Shown in pieces: positions 1-12,100 of a DNA stretch of 64,000 bases. The notes below the pieces were generated by a model. The model ran no database searches. It had not been told where the DNA came from and saw nothing but the letters and a program-made list of their open reading frames with translations. This DNA is from Streptomyces coacervatus (GTDB lineage Bacteria > Actinomycetota > Actinomycetes > Streptomycetales > Streptomycetaceae), in assembly GCF_029223485.1 (NCBI RefSeq), contig NZ_JARHTP010000006.1, positions 310,001-374,000 of the forward strand, in the 5' to 3' direction. Positions within the stretch are counted from its first letter, which is position 1; every line of letters begins with the position of its first letter. Both the position numbers and the translations under genes were made by a program.

Positions 1-3000
1 GCTCGACGGCCGCGATCAGCGACTCACCCGCCGTCTGCCCCGACAACCGGCCCGCAAGCTCCGCGACACTCCGGTGTTCGAGCACGTCACGCACCGACAC
101 CTCATAGCCGGCCGCACGCAGCGCACCGACCAGGCGGACGGCACGGATGGAGTCGCCGCCGAGGTCGAAGAAGCCGTCCTCGACACCGACCTGCTCCAGC
201 CCCAGGACGTCCGACCAGATCGCGGTCAGCCGCTCCTCCACCGGGGTGCGGGGGGCCACGTACCGGCTCACCGAGAACGCGGCGACGTCCGGTGCGGGCA
301 GGGCCCGGTAGCCGACCTTGCCGTTCGCGGTCAGCGGGATGGCGGCCAGCTCCACGTAGGCGACCGGGACCATGTAGTCGGGCAGGCTCGCGCCGAGATG
401 CGCGCGCAGCTGGGGCACGTCCAGCTCGTGGCCCTCGGGCACCACATAGGCGACGAGTGCCTTGTCGCCGCCGTCCGCCTCGCGGGCGACCACCGCGGCG
501 TCCCGGACGGACGGGTGGCCGCGCAGTGCGGCCTCGATCTCGCCGAGCTCGATCCGGTAGCCGCGGACCTTGACCTGGTTGTCGATACGGCCGAGGAAGT
601 CCAGCGAGCCGTCGGCGAGCCGTCGGGCCTGGTCACCGCTGCGGTAGAGCCGTGAACCGGCCGGACCGAACGGGTCCGGTACGAATCGCTCCGCCGTCAG
701 CGACGGACGGTTCAGGTAGCCCCGGGCGAGGCCGGTGCCGCCTATGTAGACCTCTCCGGCCACTCCGGCCGGAGCGAGCCGGAGGTCCTCGGTAAGGACG
801 TACATCGTGCTGTTGGGGATGGGGTCACCGAGCGGGATGAGCTCGTTCTCCGGCAGCCGGTCGATCGGCTGTCCGGAGTTGCCGATGGTGATCTCGGTGG
901 GCCCGTACTCCGAGCCCACCCGGGTGCCCTCGTCCCCCGCCAGGGCGCGCCAGCGGGCGGCCAGCGCGGTGGGGAAGGTGTCGCCGGCGGCGATCACCAG
1001 CCCGGCCACGTCGCGGGCCTGCTGCGGGGTGAGCTGGTGGGTGAGCAGGTCCAGATGCCCGGGGGTGAGTTTGATGAAGCTGAACGGGCCCGCGGCGGCG
1101 AGTGCGGCGCCGAGCTCGGCGGTGTCCAGGTCCATGGGCATCAGGTGGACGGGCTGCCCGGTGATCAGCGGTGTGAAGAGGTTGGGTATGCCGAGGTCGA
1201 AGGAGATCGACGAGAAGAGCGGCGCGCCCGTCGTGCCGTGCGCGGCGTAGGCCTGGACCGTCCACCGGAGGTAGTTGGCCAGACCGTCATGGTGCACCAT
1301 GACGCCCTTGGGACGTCCGGTGGACCCGGACGTGTAGATCACGTAGGCGAGTTGCTGCGGATCGATGGACCGCTCGACCGGCGTGACGGCCTGCTGGTCG
1401 ATCAGCGACCGGTCCCGGTCCAGCACGACGAAGGTCCCGCTGTGGACGTCGCCCAGCACGGGCATCAGGTCCGCCGTCGTGACGACGATCGAGGCGCGCG
1501 TGTCGTCGAGCATGTAGCCCAACCGCTCGGCCGGGATGGCGGGATCGAGCGGCAGATAGGCGGCTCCGGTCTTCCAGACACCCAACAGGGCGGGTACCAG
1601 GTGGAGGTCGCGGTGCAGCCCCACACCGACCAGGGTGTCCGGGCCGGCGCCGAGCGCCCGCAGGTGGTGGGCGATCCGGTTGGCTCGTTCGTCGATCTCG
1701 GCGAAGGTGAGCCGGTGCTCACCGACCACCACGGCGACCGCGTCCGGGGTGGCGGCTGCCTGCCTTTCGACCAGGTCGACCGTGGTTCCGACGGGCCACG
1801 CCACGGTGTCGGCGGTACCCCACGCGGCAAGCAGCTCGCGCTCGCCCTGCGGAAGGCAGGTCACTGACGCGTCCCCCGCGGCGTCGGCGGCCATCGCCTC
1901 CAGCACCGCGCGGTACATCGCGCCGAGGCGTTCGAGGTTGGTCCGGGTGAGCGCTGCCGTCGTCGTGACCAGCTTGACCGTGCCGCCGGTGACGATGACG
2001 TTGAGCGCGAACTCGTTGCCGCCGGCGTTCTCCGTCGCGCCGGTGTCCACCACTTCGCCGTCGACCTGGTGGAAGTCCTGATGGTCGAAGAGCGTGGTGA
2101 TCAGGCGCTGACCGGTGCCGGAGTCCCGCTGGATCGCCGGGAGCGGATAGCGGCGGTGCTCCCAGATCTCGGCTTCCTGCGCGTAGACCCGCTCCACCAG
2201 GTCGCGCCATGTCCCGGCCGGCCGAGTGCCGGGGAAGGGCACGGTGTTGAGGTGCATGCCCAGCACGCGCTCGGCTCCGGGTGCCTCCAGACGGCCGTGG
2301 AACACCACGCCGGTGTGGAACGCCGCGTCGGAGGTGAGGGTGCTCAGCACCTTCAGGTGCGCCGCCAGCAGCACGCTCTTCAGCGACGCCTTCGCCTGAC
2401 CGGCCAGCCGCCGCAGGCCCTCCTCCACATCGTGGTACGGCACGGCGAGGCGCTGGAATTCCGTGGCCGCACCGTTCTCGTCCGCCCAGGTGTCGGGCAC
2501 CCGCACCGGAGTGTGGCCGGCCAGAACGAGCTGCCAGTACGACCGGTGCTCGGAATCGTCCAGCGCGTCGAGTTCGGCAGCGATGAAGTCGGCGTAGCGG
2601 ACCGATGGTGCCTCGTAGGCGGGCAGCTCACGACCGTCGCGGAGATGGCCGTAGCACTCGACGATCTCCATCATCAGGGAGTTGATGGTCCAGCCTTCGG
2701 TGACCGCGTGCGAATGGCTGATGGTCAGTCGCCAGGCTCCCTCCTCCTCCAGCTGCGCGGCGATGCGCACCAGCGGAGCCGAGCCCAGGTCGAACCCGAG
2801 AGCCCATTCCCTGTCGGCGAACGCCCGGAGTGCCTCGCGCTGTTCGTCGGCGCTCGTGCCGCGCCAGTCGTGCACCGTGACCGGCACCTCGGCCGTGGCG
2901 TGCACCAGCTGCAGCGGCTGCGCATAGCTGCTGAGGTGCATCGACGTGCGCAGGATGTCATGGCGCCGGACGACGGTCTCCACGGCCTCGGTCAGGACCG

Positions 3001-3184
3001 GCAGGGAGAACTCGTTGTCATCCGGGATCCGGAACGAGTTGATGTTGTGATAGAGGTTCCCGCCCGCCTCGCCGGCGGCCAGCATCTCGACGAGCATGCC
3101 GGTCTGGATCTGCGACAACGGGTAGGCGTCGACCACGTCCTCGGGCAGCGCGGCCCGGTCCTCGTCACTGATCAGCGCGAACGG
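1..3184 (-). other. NRPS module 4 (C-A-T), predicted asparagine or beta-hydroxyasparagine
   Basis: The condensation motif reads SHSHAVTEGW. The A domain gives DLPKIAEIGK, sharing D-L, K278, E322 and G331 with the asparagine code DLTKLGEVGK but with Pro at position 239. The carrier domain ends near position 60, and the T-C linker at the left edge implies that another module follows. A nearby AsnO-type hydroxylase (14345-15358) fits hydroxy-Asn at this position. Confidence 0.65.
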
Positions 3185-6100
3185 CTCGACCGCGGCGATC
3201 AGCGACTCACCCGCCGTCTGCCCCGACAACCGACCCGCAAGCTCCGCGACACTCCGGAACTCGAACACGTCACGCACCGACACCTCATAGCCGGCCGCAC
3301 GCAGCGCACCGACCAGCTGAACGGCCCGGATGGAGTCGCCGCCCACGTCGAAGAAGCTGTCCTCGACACTCACGCGCTCCGTTTCCAGGAGCTCGGACCA
3401 GACGGCGGCCAGCCGCTCCTCCAGCGGAGTACGGGGGGCGATGTGCCGGGCTCCGGCAAACGCGGTGACATCCGGTGCGGGCAGGGCCCGGTGGTCGACC
3501 TTGCCGCTGTTGGTCAACGGGACCCGGTCGATGGCCACGAACGCCGCCGGAACCATGTACTCCGGCAGCGTGGTCCCGAGGTGACGCCGCAGGTCAGCGG
3601 TGTCGATCGCGTCGTCGGCGACCACGTAGGCGACCAGGGTCTTGTCGCCCGCCTGGTCCTCACGGGCGGAGACCACGGTGTCCCGCACCGCGTCATGGGC
3701 CCGCAGGACGGTCTCGATCTCGCCCAGCTCGATACGGTAGCCGCGGATCTTGACCTGGCTGTCGATGCGGCCGAGGTAGTCCAGCTCACCGTCCGCCGAC
3801 CGCTGTACCAGGTCACCGGTGCGATACAGCCGTCCGCCCGCGGGGCCGAACGGGCTCGGCACGAACCGCTCCGCCGTCAGATCGGCACGGCCCATGTAGC
3901 CGCGTGCCAGACCGGCACCGCCGATGAACAGCTCACCGCTGACGCCGTCGGCCACCGGCCGGCCGTTGGAGTCGAGCACGTACAGGTCGGTGTTGGCCAG
4001 GGGCCCCCCGATCGAGACGGACTCGGTCTCCTCCGGTACCTCCCAGAACGTCGACCAGATCGTGGTCTCCGTCGGGCCGTACACATTCACCAGACGCTGG
4101 GTCTTCTCACGGAGCTCACGCGCCAGCTCCGGCGAGCACGCCTCGCCACCCACCAGCGCCGTCACGGCATAGTTGTCGAAGCCGGCGGCGAGCAACAGCC
4201 GCCAGCCGGACGGAGTCAGCTGCGCATGCGTGACCCGGTTCCTGCCGATGAGCTCGATCAGTGCCTCGGCGTCCTTGACCTGGTCAGCCGAGGCCATGAC
4301 CACACGCCCGCCGGTGACCAGCGGCAGGAACAGCTCCAGACCGGAAATGTCGAACGAGATCGACGTCGACGCCAGCCAGGCGCTGCCACGGTTGATGCCT
4401 ATGTCGTCCCGGACGGACATCAGCAGGTTGTGCAGGGCCTGGTGCGGGATCATCACACCCTTCGGCCGACCCGTCGAACCCGACGTGTACAGCACATACG
4501 CCAGCTCACCAGCACCCGGCCGCACGCCCAACGACCCGGCCGACTCCGCAGCGATCACCGCGGCATCCGCATCCAGCAACACCCGATGACCGTCGAAGCC
4601 GTCCGCGGCCACAGTCGACTCGGTGACCAGGACCGACACCCCGGCATCACTGAGCATGTAGCCGCGACGTTCTTCCGGCAGCCCCGGATCCACCGGCACA
4701 TACCCGGCACCGGCCTTCCACACCGCCAGCATCGCCACCAGCACACCCGGACCACGGTCCAGGCACACACCCACCACCGAACCAGCACCCACACCCAGCC
4801 CACGCAGATGATGCGCCAGCCGGTTCGACCGCTCCTCCAACTCCCCGAACGTCACCCGCTCATCACCGAACACCACAGCAACGGATTTGGGAGCCGACGC
4901 CGCCTGAGCCTCGAACAGCTCAAGGGTCAGCGCCTCGTTGGTCGATTCGGTCTGCAGGCGGGACACGGGGGTCTTCTCCACTTCAGGTAGGTAGGCGGCG
5001 GTGGCGTCGCCCGCCGGATCGTCAGCCATGGCTTCGAGCACGAGCCGGTACATGGAGGCGAGCCGCTCGGCCGTGGCCGGGCTCAACGCGTCGGCGTTCG
5101 CCTTGATCACCAGCGTGTGGCCGTTCACGATGACGTTCACCGCGAACTCATTGGCGCCGGTGCCGAGGCCGGCTCCGACATCGACCGCGTCGGTGTCCAC
5201 CTGGTGGAAATCCAAGTGGTCGAACATCACCGAGATGAGCCGACCGTCGCCCTTGGCGGAGCGCTGGATGGCGGGGAGCGGGTAACGGCGGTGCTCCCAG
5301 ATCTCCGTCTCTCGTGCGTAGACCTTCTTGACCAGTTGCTGCCAGGTCCCGGTCGGACGGGATACCGGGAACGGCAGCGTGTTGAGGTGCATGCCCAGGA
5401 CGCGGTCGGCTCCCGGAGCTTCCAGCCGACCGTGGAACACCACACCCAGAAGGAACGCGTCCTCGTTCGTGAGCGAGCTCATCACCTTCGCATGGGCGGC
5501 GAGCAGCACGCTCTTGAAAGACGTGCCCGCTTCCTTCGCCAAGCCCCGCAGCGCAGGTTCGAGTTCGTGGAAATCGAGCTCGATCCGCAGGGGGTCTCCG
5601 GTGCCGTTCCGAACGCCCCACCCCGCGGGCATGGCGAACGGGACATGCTCCTGGACCACACCTGTCCAGAAGGCCTGGTCCGCCCCGTGGGAAACGGAGT
5701 CCATCTCGGCGGCGATGAAGTCGGCGTAACGGACCGAGGGCGCCTCATAGGCAGGCACCTCATGCCGGTCGCGGAGTGCCCGGTAGGCGGCCAGGACCTC
5801 CATCAGCAGGGAGTTGACCGCCCAGCCCTCGGCGATCGCGTGGTTGTAGCAGAAGATCAGCCGCCAGGCCTCTTCCGATTCGACGTGCACCGCAACCCGC
5901 ATCAGAGGCGCGATGGTCAGTTCGAGCTGCTCGGCACCGGCCGCGTCGGCGAACTCGCGCAGCGCGGCGATCTGCCGTTCGGCGGTCAGCGCGCTCAAGT
6001 CCTGTATGGACAGGGGAATTTCCGCCTCGGCATGCACCAGCTGCAGGGGCCGCGAGTACCCGCTCAGGTGCATCGAGGTACGCAGGACGTCATGGCGGCC

Positions 6101-9100
6101 CGCCACCACGTTCAGTGCCTCCCGCAAGGCCTCGGCCGAGAAGGGCCGCGCATCCGGGATGCGGAACGAGTTGACGTTGAGGTAGAGGTTCCCGCCCGCC
6201 TCGCCGGCGGCCAGCATCTCGACGAGCATGCCGGTCTGGATCTGCGACAACGGGTAGGCGTCGACCACGTCTTCGGGCAGCGCGGCCCGGTCCTGCTCGC
6301 TGATCAGCGCGAACGGCTCTACGGCCGCGATCAGCGACTCACCCGCCGTCTGTCCCGACAACCGGCCCGCAAGCTCCGCGATGCTCCGGTGCTCGAACAC
6401 GTCACGGATCGAGGCCTCGTAGCCGGCGGCGCGCAGCGCTCCGACCAGGCGTACGGCTCGGATGGAGTCGCCGCCGAGGTCGAAGAAGCTGTCGTCGACA
6501 CTCACTTGCTCCAGGCCGAGGACCTCCGCCCAGATCACGGCCAGCCGCTCCTCCAGCGGGGTGCGGGGCGCCACGTAATGCCGGCGCGCCGAGAACATCT
6601 CCGCCTCCGGCGCGGGGAGAGCGCGGTGGTCGACCTTTCCGCTGTTGGTCAACGGGATCCGGTCGATGGCCACGAACGCCGCCGGGACCATGTACTCCGG
6701 CAGCGTGGTCCCGAGGTGACGCCGCAGGTCGGCCGTGTCGATCGCGTCGTCGGCGACCACGTAGGCGACCAGGGTCTTGTCGCCCACGTGGTCCTCACGG
6801 GCGGAGACCACGGTGTCCCGCACCGCCGCGTGGGCCCGCAGGACGGTCTCGATCTCACCCAGCTCGATCCGGTAACCACGCACCTTCACCTGGGAGTCGA
6901 TGCGACCGAGGTAGTCCAGCGAGCCGTCCTGCAGGCGCTGTACCAGGTCGCCGGTGCGATACAGCCGGGAACCGGCCGGGCCGAACGGATCGGGGACGAA
7001 CCGCTCCGCCGTCAGATCGGCACGCCCCATATAGCCGCGCGCCAGACCGGCACCGCCGATGAACAGCTCACCGCTGACGCCGTCGGCCACCGGCCGGCCG
7101 TTGGAGTCGAGCACGTACAGGTCGGTGTTGGCCAGCGGCCCCCCGATCGAGACCGACTCGGTCTCCTCGGGCACCTCCCAGAACGTCGACCAGATCGTGG
7201 TCTCCGTCGGACCGTACACATTCACCAGACGCCGGGTCCGAGCCCGCAGCTCACCCGCCAGCTCCGGCGAACACGCCTCGCCACCCACCAACGCCGTCAC
7301 CGCGTCATCCGCGAACCCGGCCGCGAGCAACAACCGCCAACCCGACGGCGTCAACTGCACATGCGTGACCTCATTCGCACCGATCAGCGATACGAGCGCC
7401 TCGGCGTCCTTGACCTCGCCAGCCGACGCAATGACCAGACGTCCGCCGCTGATCAGCGGCAGGAACAGCTCCAGCCCCGAAATGTCGAACGAGATCGACG
7501 TCGACGCCAGCCACACACTCCCGGCATCACTACCGGCGACACCCGCCATCGACATCAGCAGGTTCACCAGCGCCCGGTGCGGGATCATCACACCCTTCGG
7601 CCGGCCCGTCGACCCCGACGTGTACAGCACATACGCCAGCTCACCAGCACCCGGCCGCACACCCAACGACCCGGCCGACTCACCGGCAATCGCCTCAGCG
7701 TCCGCATCCAGCAGCACCCGATGGCCGTCGAACTCCGCAGCCCCCACGCCGGATTCAGTGACCAGGACCGACACTCCGGCATCCGTGAGCATGTAGGCAC
7801 GGCGCTCACCCGGCAGCCCGGGATCCACCGGCACATACCCCGCACCGGCCTTCCACACCGCCAGCATCGCCACCAGCACACCCGGACCACGATCCAGGCA
7901 CACACCCACCACCGAACCAGCACCCACACCCAGCCCACGCAGATGATGCGCCAGCCGGTTCGCACGCCCCTCCAACTCCCCGAACGTCACACACTCATCG
8001 CCACACACCACAGCAGGCGACCCCGGCGCCGACGCCGCCCGAGCCTCGAACAACTCCAGCGTGCTGCCACCCGACCACTCGACGACCTCACCCCGCGCAC
8101 GGCCCCACGAACCCTCGGCAAGACACGCCACCGACGCATCTCCCTCAGCATCCGCAGCCATCGCCTCCAACACCGACCGATACATCGACGCAAGGCGCGT
8201 CACGGCGATCTGGTCGAGCGCCGACGTGGACGTTCCCAGGTGGAAGGCTCCGTCTGCGGCGACGACGCTGAGGGAGAACTCGTTGGCGGCGCCCTTCGTG
8301 TCCGCGCCGCTGTCGATGACGGGAGAATCGAGCTGGTCGAAGTTCTGGTGCTCGAACATCACCGAGAGCAGACGCCGGCCGCTGTCGGTCTCACGCTGGA
8401 TGGCCGGGAGCGGATAGCGGCGGTGCGCCCAGATCTCCGCCTCCTGCGCGTACACCTGCTCCACCAGCCGACGCCACGTACCCGCCGGACGGACCGCCGG
8501 GAACGGAACCGTGTTCAAGTGCATACCCAGCACCCGATCGGCACCCGGAGCCTCCAGCCGACCGTGGAACACCACACCCGTATGGAACGCATCCTCACTC
8601 GTCAGCGAGCTCATCACCTTCAGATGAGCCGCCAACAGCACACTCTTGAGCGACGTGTTCGCCTTCAGCGCCAGCCCACGCAACCCGTCCTCGAGATCCG
8701 CGAACGGCACCTGCACACCATGACGCTCCGGCGCACCCTCCTCCGCCCCCGCCCACTCCGCGGGAAGCCGCAACGGAGCATGCTCCTCCACCACGCCCCG
8801 CCAGAACGACCGGTCGACCTCACTGCCCAGCGACTCCAGCTCCGCCGCGACGAAATCGGCGTAACGCACCGAAGGCGCTACGTACTCGGGCAGCTCACGA
8901 CCGTCACGCAGGTGCTGATAGCACTCCACGACCTCGGTCAGCAGCACGCTGAGCGTCCAGCCCTCGGTGATCGCGTGGCAGTGGACGACGGTGAGCTGCC
9001 ACGCACCGTCTTCGAGGTGGACGCGGAACCGCAGCAGCGGGGGGTTGGCCAGGTCGAAGAGGCCGGCCTGTTCCTCGGCGAGGTCCTCGCCCTTCCGACG

Positions 9101-12100
9101 TTCCCGTTCCTCGACTCCCAGGCCGCGCAAGTCCGCGACTGTCAAAGGGAGTTCAGCTGTGGCCTGGACGAGCTGGAGCGGCTGCGAGTAGCCGCTCAGG
9201 TGCATCGAGGTCCGCAGTGCCTCGTGACGGCTCGCCAGCGCATTCAGTGCCGCACGGAACGCATCCACCACGAAGGGCTGTTCGTCGTCGAAGCGAACGG
9301 AATTGACGTTGTGATAGGCAGCAAGCTTTTCGCCGGAGTCACGGCTGGCCAGCATTTCCACCAGCATGCCGGTCTGGAGCTGGGACAGCGGGTAGGCGTC
9401 CACGACGTCCTCGGGCAGCGCGGCCCGGTCCTCGGCACCGATCAGCGCGAACGGCTCGACCGCCGCGATCAGCGACTCACCCGCCGTCTGCCCCGACAAC
9501 CGGCCCGCAAGCTCCGCGACACTCCGGAACTCGAACACATCGCGCACCGACACCTCATAGCCGCCGGCCCGGATCTCACCGACCAGGCGGACGGCACGGA
9601 TGGAATCGCCGCCGAGGTCGAAGAAGCTGTCCTCGACACTCACCCGCTCCAGGCCGAGAACCTCCGACCAGATCGCGGCAAGACGTTCCTCCACGGGGGT
9701 GCGGGCAGCCACATACCGGCTGGCCGAGAACGCCGCCGCGTCCGGGGCCGGCAGGGCGCGGTGATCCAGCTTGCCGTTCGGCGTCAGCGGAATCGCATCC
9801 AGCGTGACGTATGCGGCCGGGACCATGTAGTCCGGCAGGCTCGCGCCGAGATGCACGCGCAGCTCCTCCGCCTGCACGGCGGTCTCCGCGATCACATACG
9901 CGACCAGCGACTTCTCGCCGTCCCGGCCCTCCCGGGCGACCACCACCGCATCCCGGACAGCCTCGTGGCCACGCAGCACGGCCTCGATCTCACCCAGCTC
10001 GATCCGGTAACCACGGACCTTGACCTGCTTGTCGATACGCCCCAGGAAATCCAGCGAACCATCCGCCAGACGCCGCGCCTGATCCCCACTGCGATACATC
10101 CGCGCACCCGCCCGACCGAACGGATCCGGCACAAACCGCTCCGCCGTCAACGACGGCCGCTCCAGATACCCCCGCGCAACAGCCGGACCACCCACATACA
10201 TCTCACCCGCCACACCCACCGGCACCAGCCGGCCCTGCCCATCCAGCAGATGAATCGCCGTGTCCGACAGCGGCACACCCACCGGATTACGATCCGACCG
10301 GCCAACATCCGCCTCGGTCACCCGATGAAACGTCGAATGCACCGTCGTCTCGGTGATCCCGTACATGTTCACCAACGCCGGACGCTCATACCCCATCACG
10401 TCCGTCCAAGGCCGCAACTCACTCAGCTCAAGCCGCTCACCCGCGAAAACCACCGCACGCAGAGCCAGCTCCCCGACCCTCGGATCACCCGCACCCGCCA
10501 GAGCCGACAACGAACGGAACGCCGACGGCGTCTGACACAACACCGTCGCCCCCGACCCCACCAGCACATCCAGGAACTCCTCCGGCGAACGCGTCACCGC
10601 CGCAGGCACCACCACCAACCGCCCACCATGCAGCAACGCACCCCACATCTCCCACACCGACACATCGAACGCATACGAGTGGAACAACGGCCACACATCA
10701 CCGTCACCGAAGCCATAGTGCTGCTGCGCACTCGCAAAAAGCCGCAGCACATTGGCATGCGTCAAACTCACGCCCTTCGGCTTACCGGTCGAGCCGGACG
10801 TGTAGATGACATAGATGAGATGGTCCGGACCTCCCAGCGCAACCGGGGCGGCGGCCGGCCGGGCCGCGATGGCCGCGGCATCCCGCTCACCATCGACCAC
10901 CACCAGACCACCGCCGAAGAACCCTGCGACCCGCCCGGCCAGACTCTCCTGCGTCACCACCACAAGAGCGCCCGCATCCCCCGCGATATGCGCCAGCCGC
11001 TCATCCGGGTTCACCGGATCCAGCGGCAGATACGCCGCACCCGACTTGAGCACACCGAGAATCGTGGGGATCAGCTCGATGCCCCGCTCCAGCGAGATGC
11101 CGACCAAGACCTCCGGGCCGGCGCCCAGCTCACGCAGATGATGCGCCAGACGATTCGCCCGCTCATCCACCTCCCGATACGTCAGCGAACGCTCCCCGCA
11201 CACCACCGCAACCCGATCCGGCACCCGAGCCGCCCGCCGCGCAAACACCTCATGAACACACTCACCCACCGGGAACTCGACGGTCGCATTCCACACGTCG
11301 AGCAGACGGTCGAGCTCGCCGTCCGACAGGAGATCCACCGTGGAGAGCCGTGCCTGCGGCGCGGCGGTGAGGCCGTCGAGCAGTCGGACGTAGTGGTCCG
11401 CCATGCGCTCGGCGGTCTCGCGTGCGAAGAGCGAGGTGGCGAAGATCAGCCGGGCGTTGAGCTCGCCCTCCCGGGCATCCTCCACGTCCAGTGTCAGATC
11501 GGACTTGACGATCGCGTCGCCCGTCACGGGCTCCACATCGAGGCCGGGCAGTTCCAGGCCCGCGCCCTGCCGCTCGCGCAGGATGAAGTCGGCCTGGTAG
11601 AGGGGGCTGCGGGACAGATCCCGTTCCGGCTGCAGTTCGTCGACCAGGCGGGCAAAGGGAACCGCCTGGTGTTCGAAGGCGTCCAGGATCGTGCCGCGTC
11701 CGGCGGCGAGCAGCTCGCTGAACGAGGGGTCACCGTTCCACGCGGCACGGGCGACCAGCACATTGATGCCGTAGCCGATGAGTCGCTGGAGCTCGGGGCG
11801 GTTGCGTCCGGAGACCGTGGTGCCCACGGGAATGTCCGTGGTCCCCGTGTACCGGGACAGCAGGATCTGGAAAGCGGTGAGAAGGACGACGAACCGGGTG
11901 ACTCCGCTGTCCTTGGCCAGCTTTCCGATGCGCTCGGCCAGGTGGGCGGGAATGGCGAAGGCGATTCCTTCGCCACTGGGGTCGCGGAGCGCGGGCCGCG
12001 GATGGTCCGTGGGCAGTTCCAGTACGGGAAGATCTGCCAACTTCTCGCGCCAGTAGGCGAGTTCGGCCTCCAGCGTCTCGTCGGCGAGTTCCCTGCGCTG

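Noticed and set aside
1..3184. Calling A4 as aspartate
   Set aside because: Residue 322 is Glu and 331 is Gly as in Asn codes. Aspartate codes I know have His at 322, so Asn is preferred, with uncertainty because of Pro at 239.
1..9530. Regular repeats every 3.1 kb that could suggest an array
   Set aside because: They are the conserved T-C linker coding sequence of NRPS modules. There are no short spacers, so it is not a CRISPR array.
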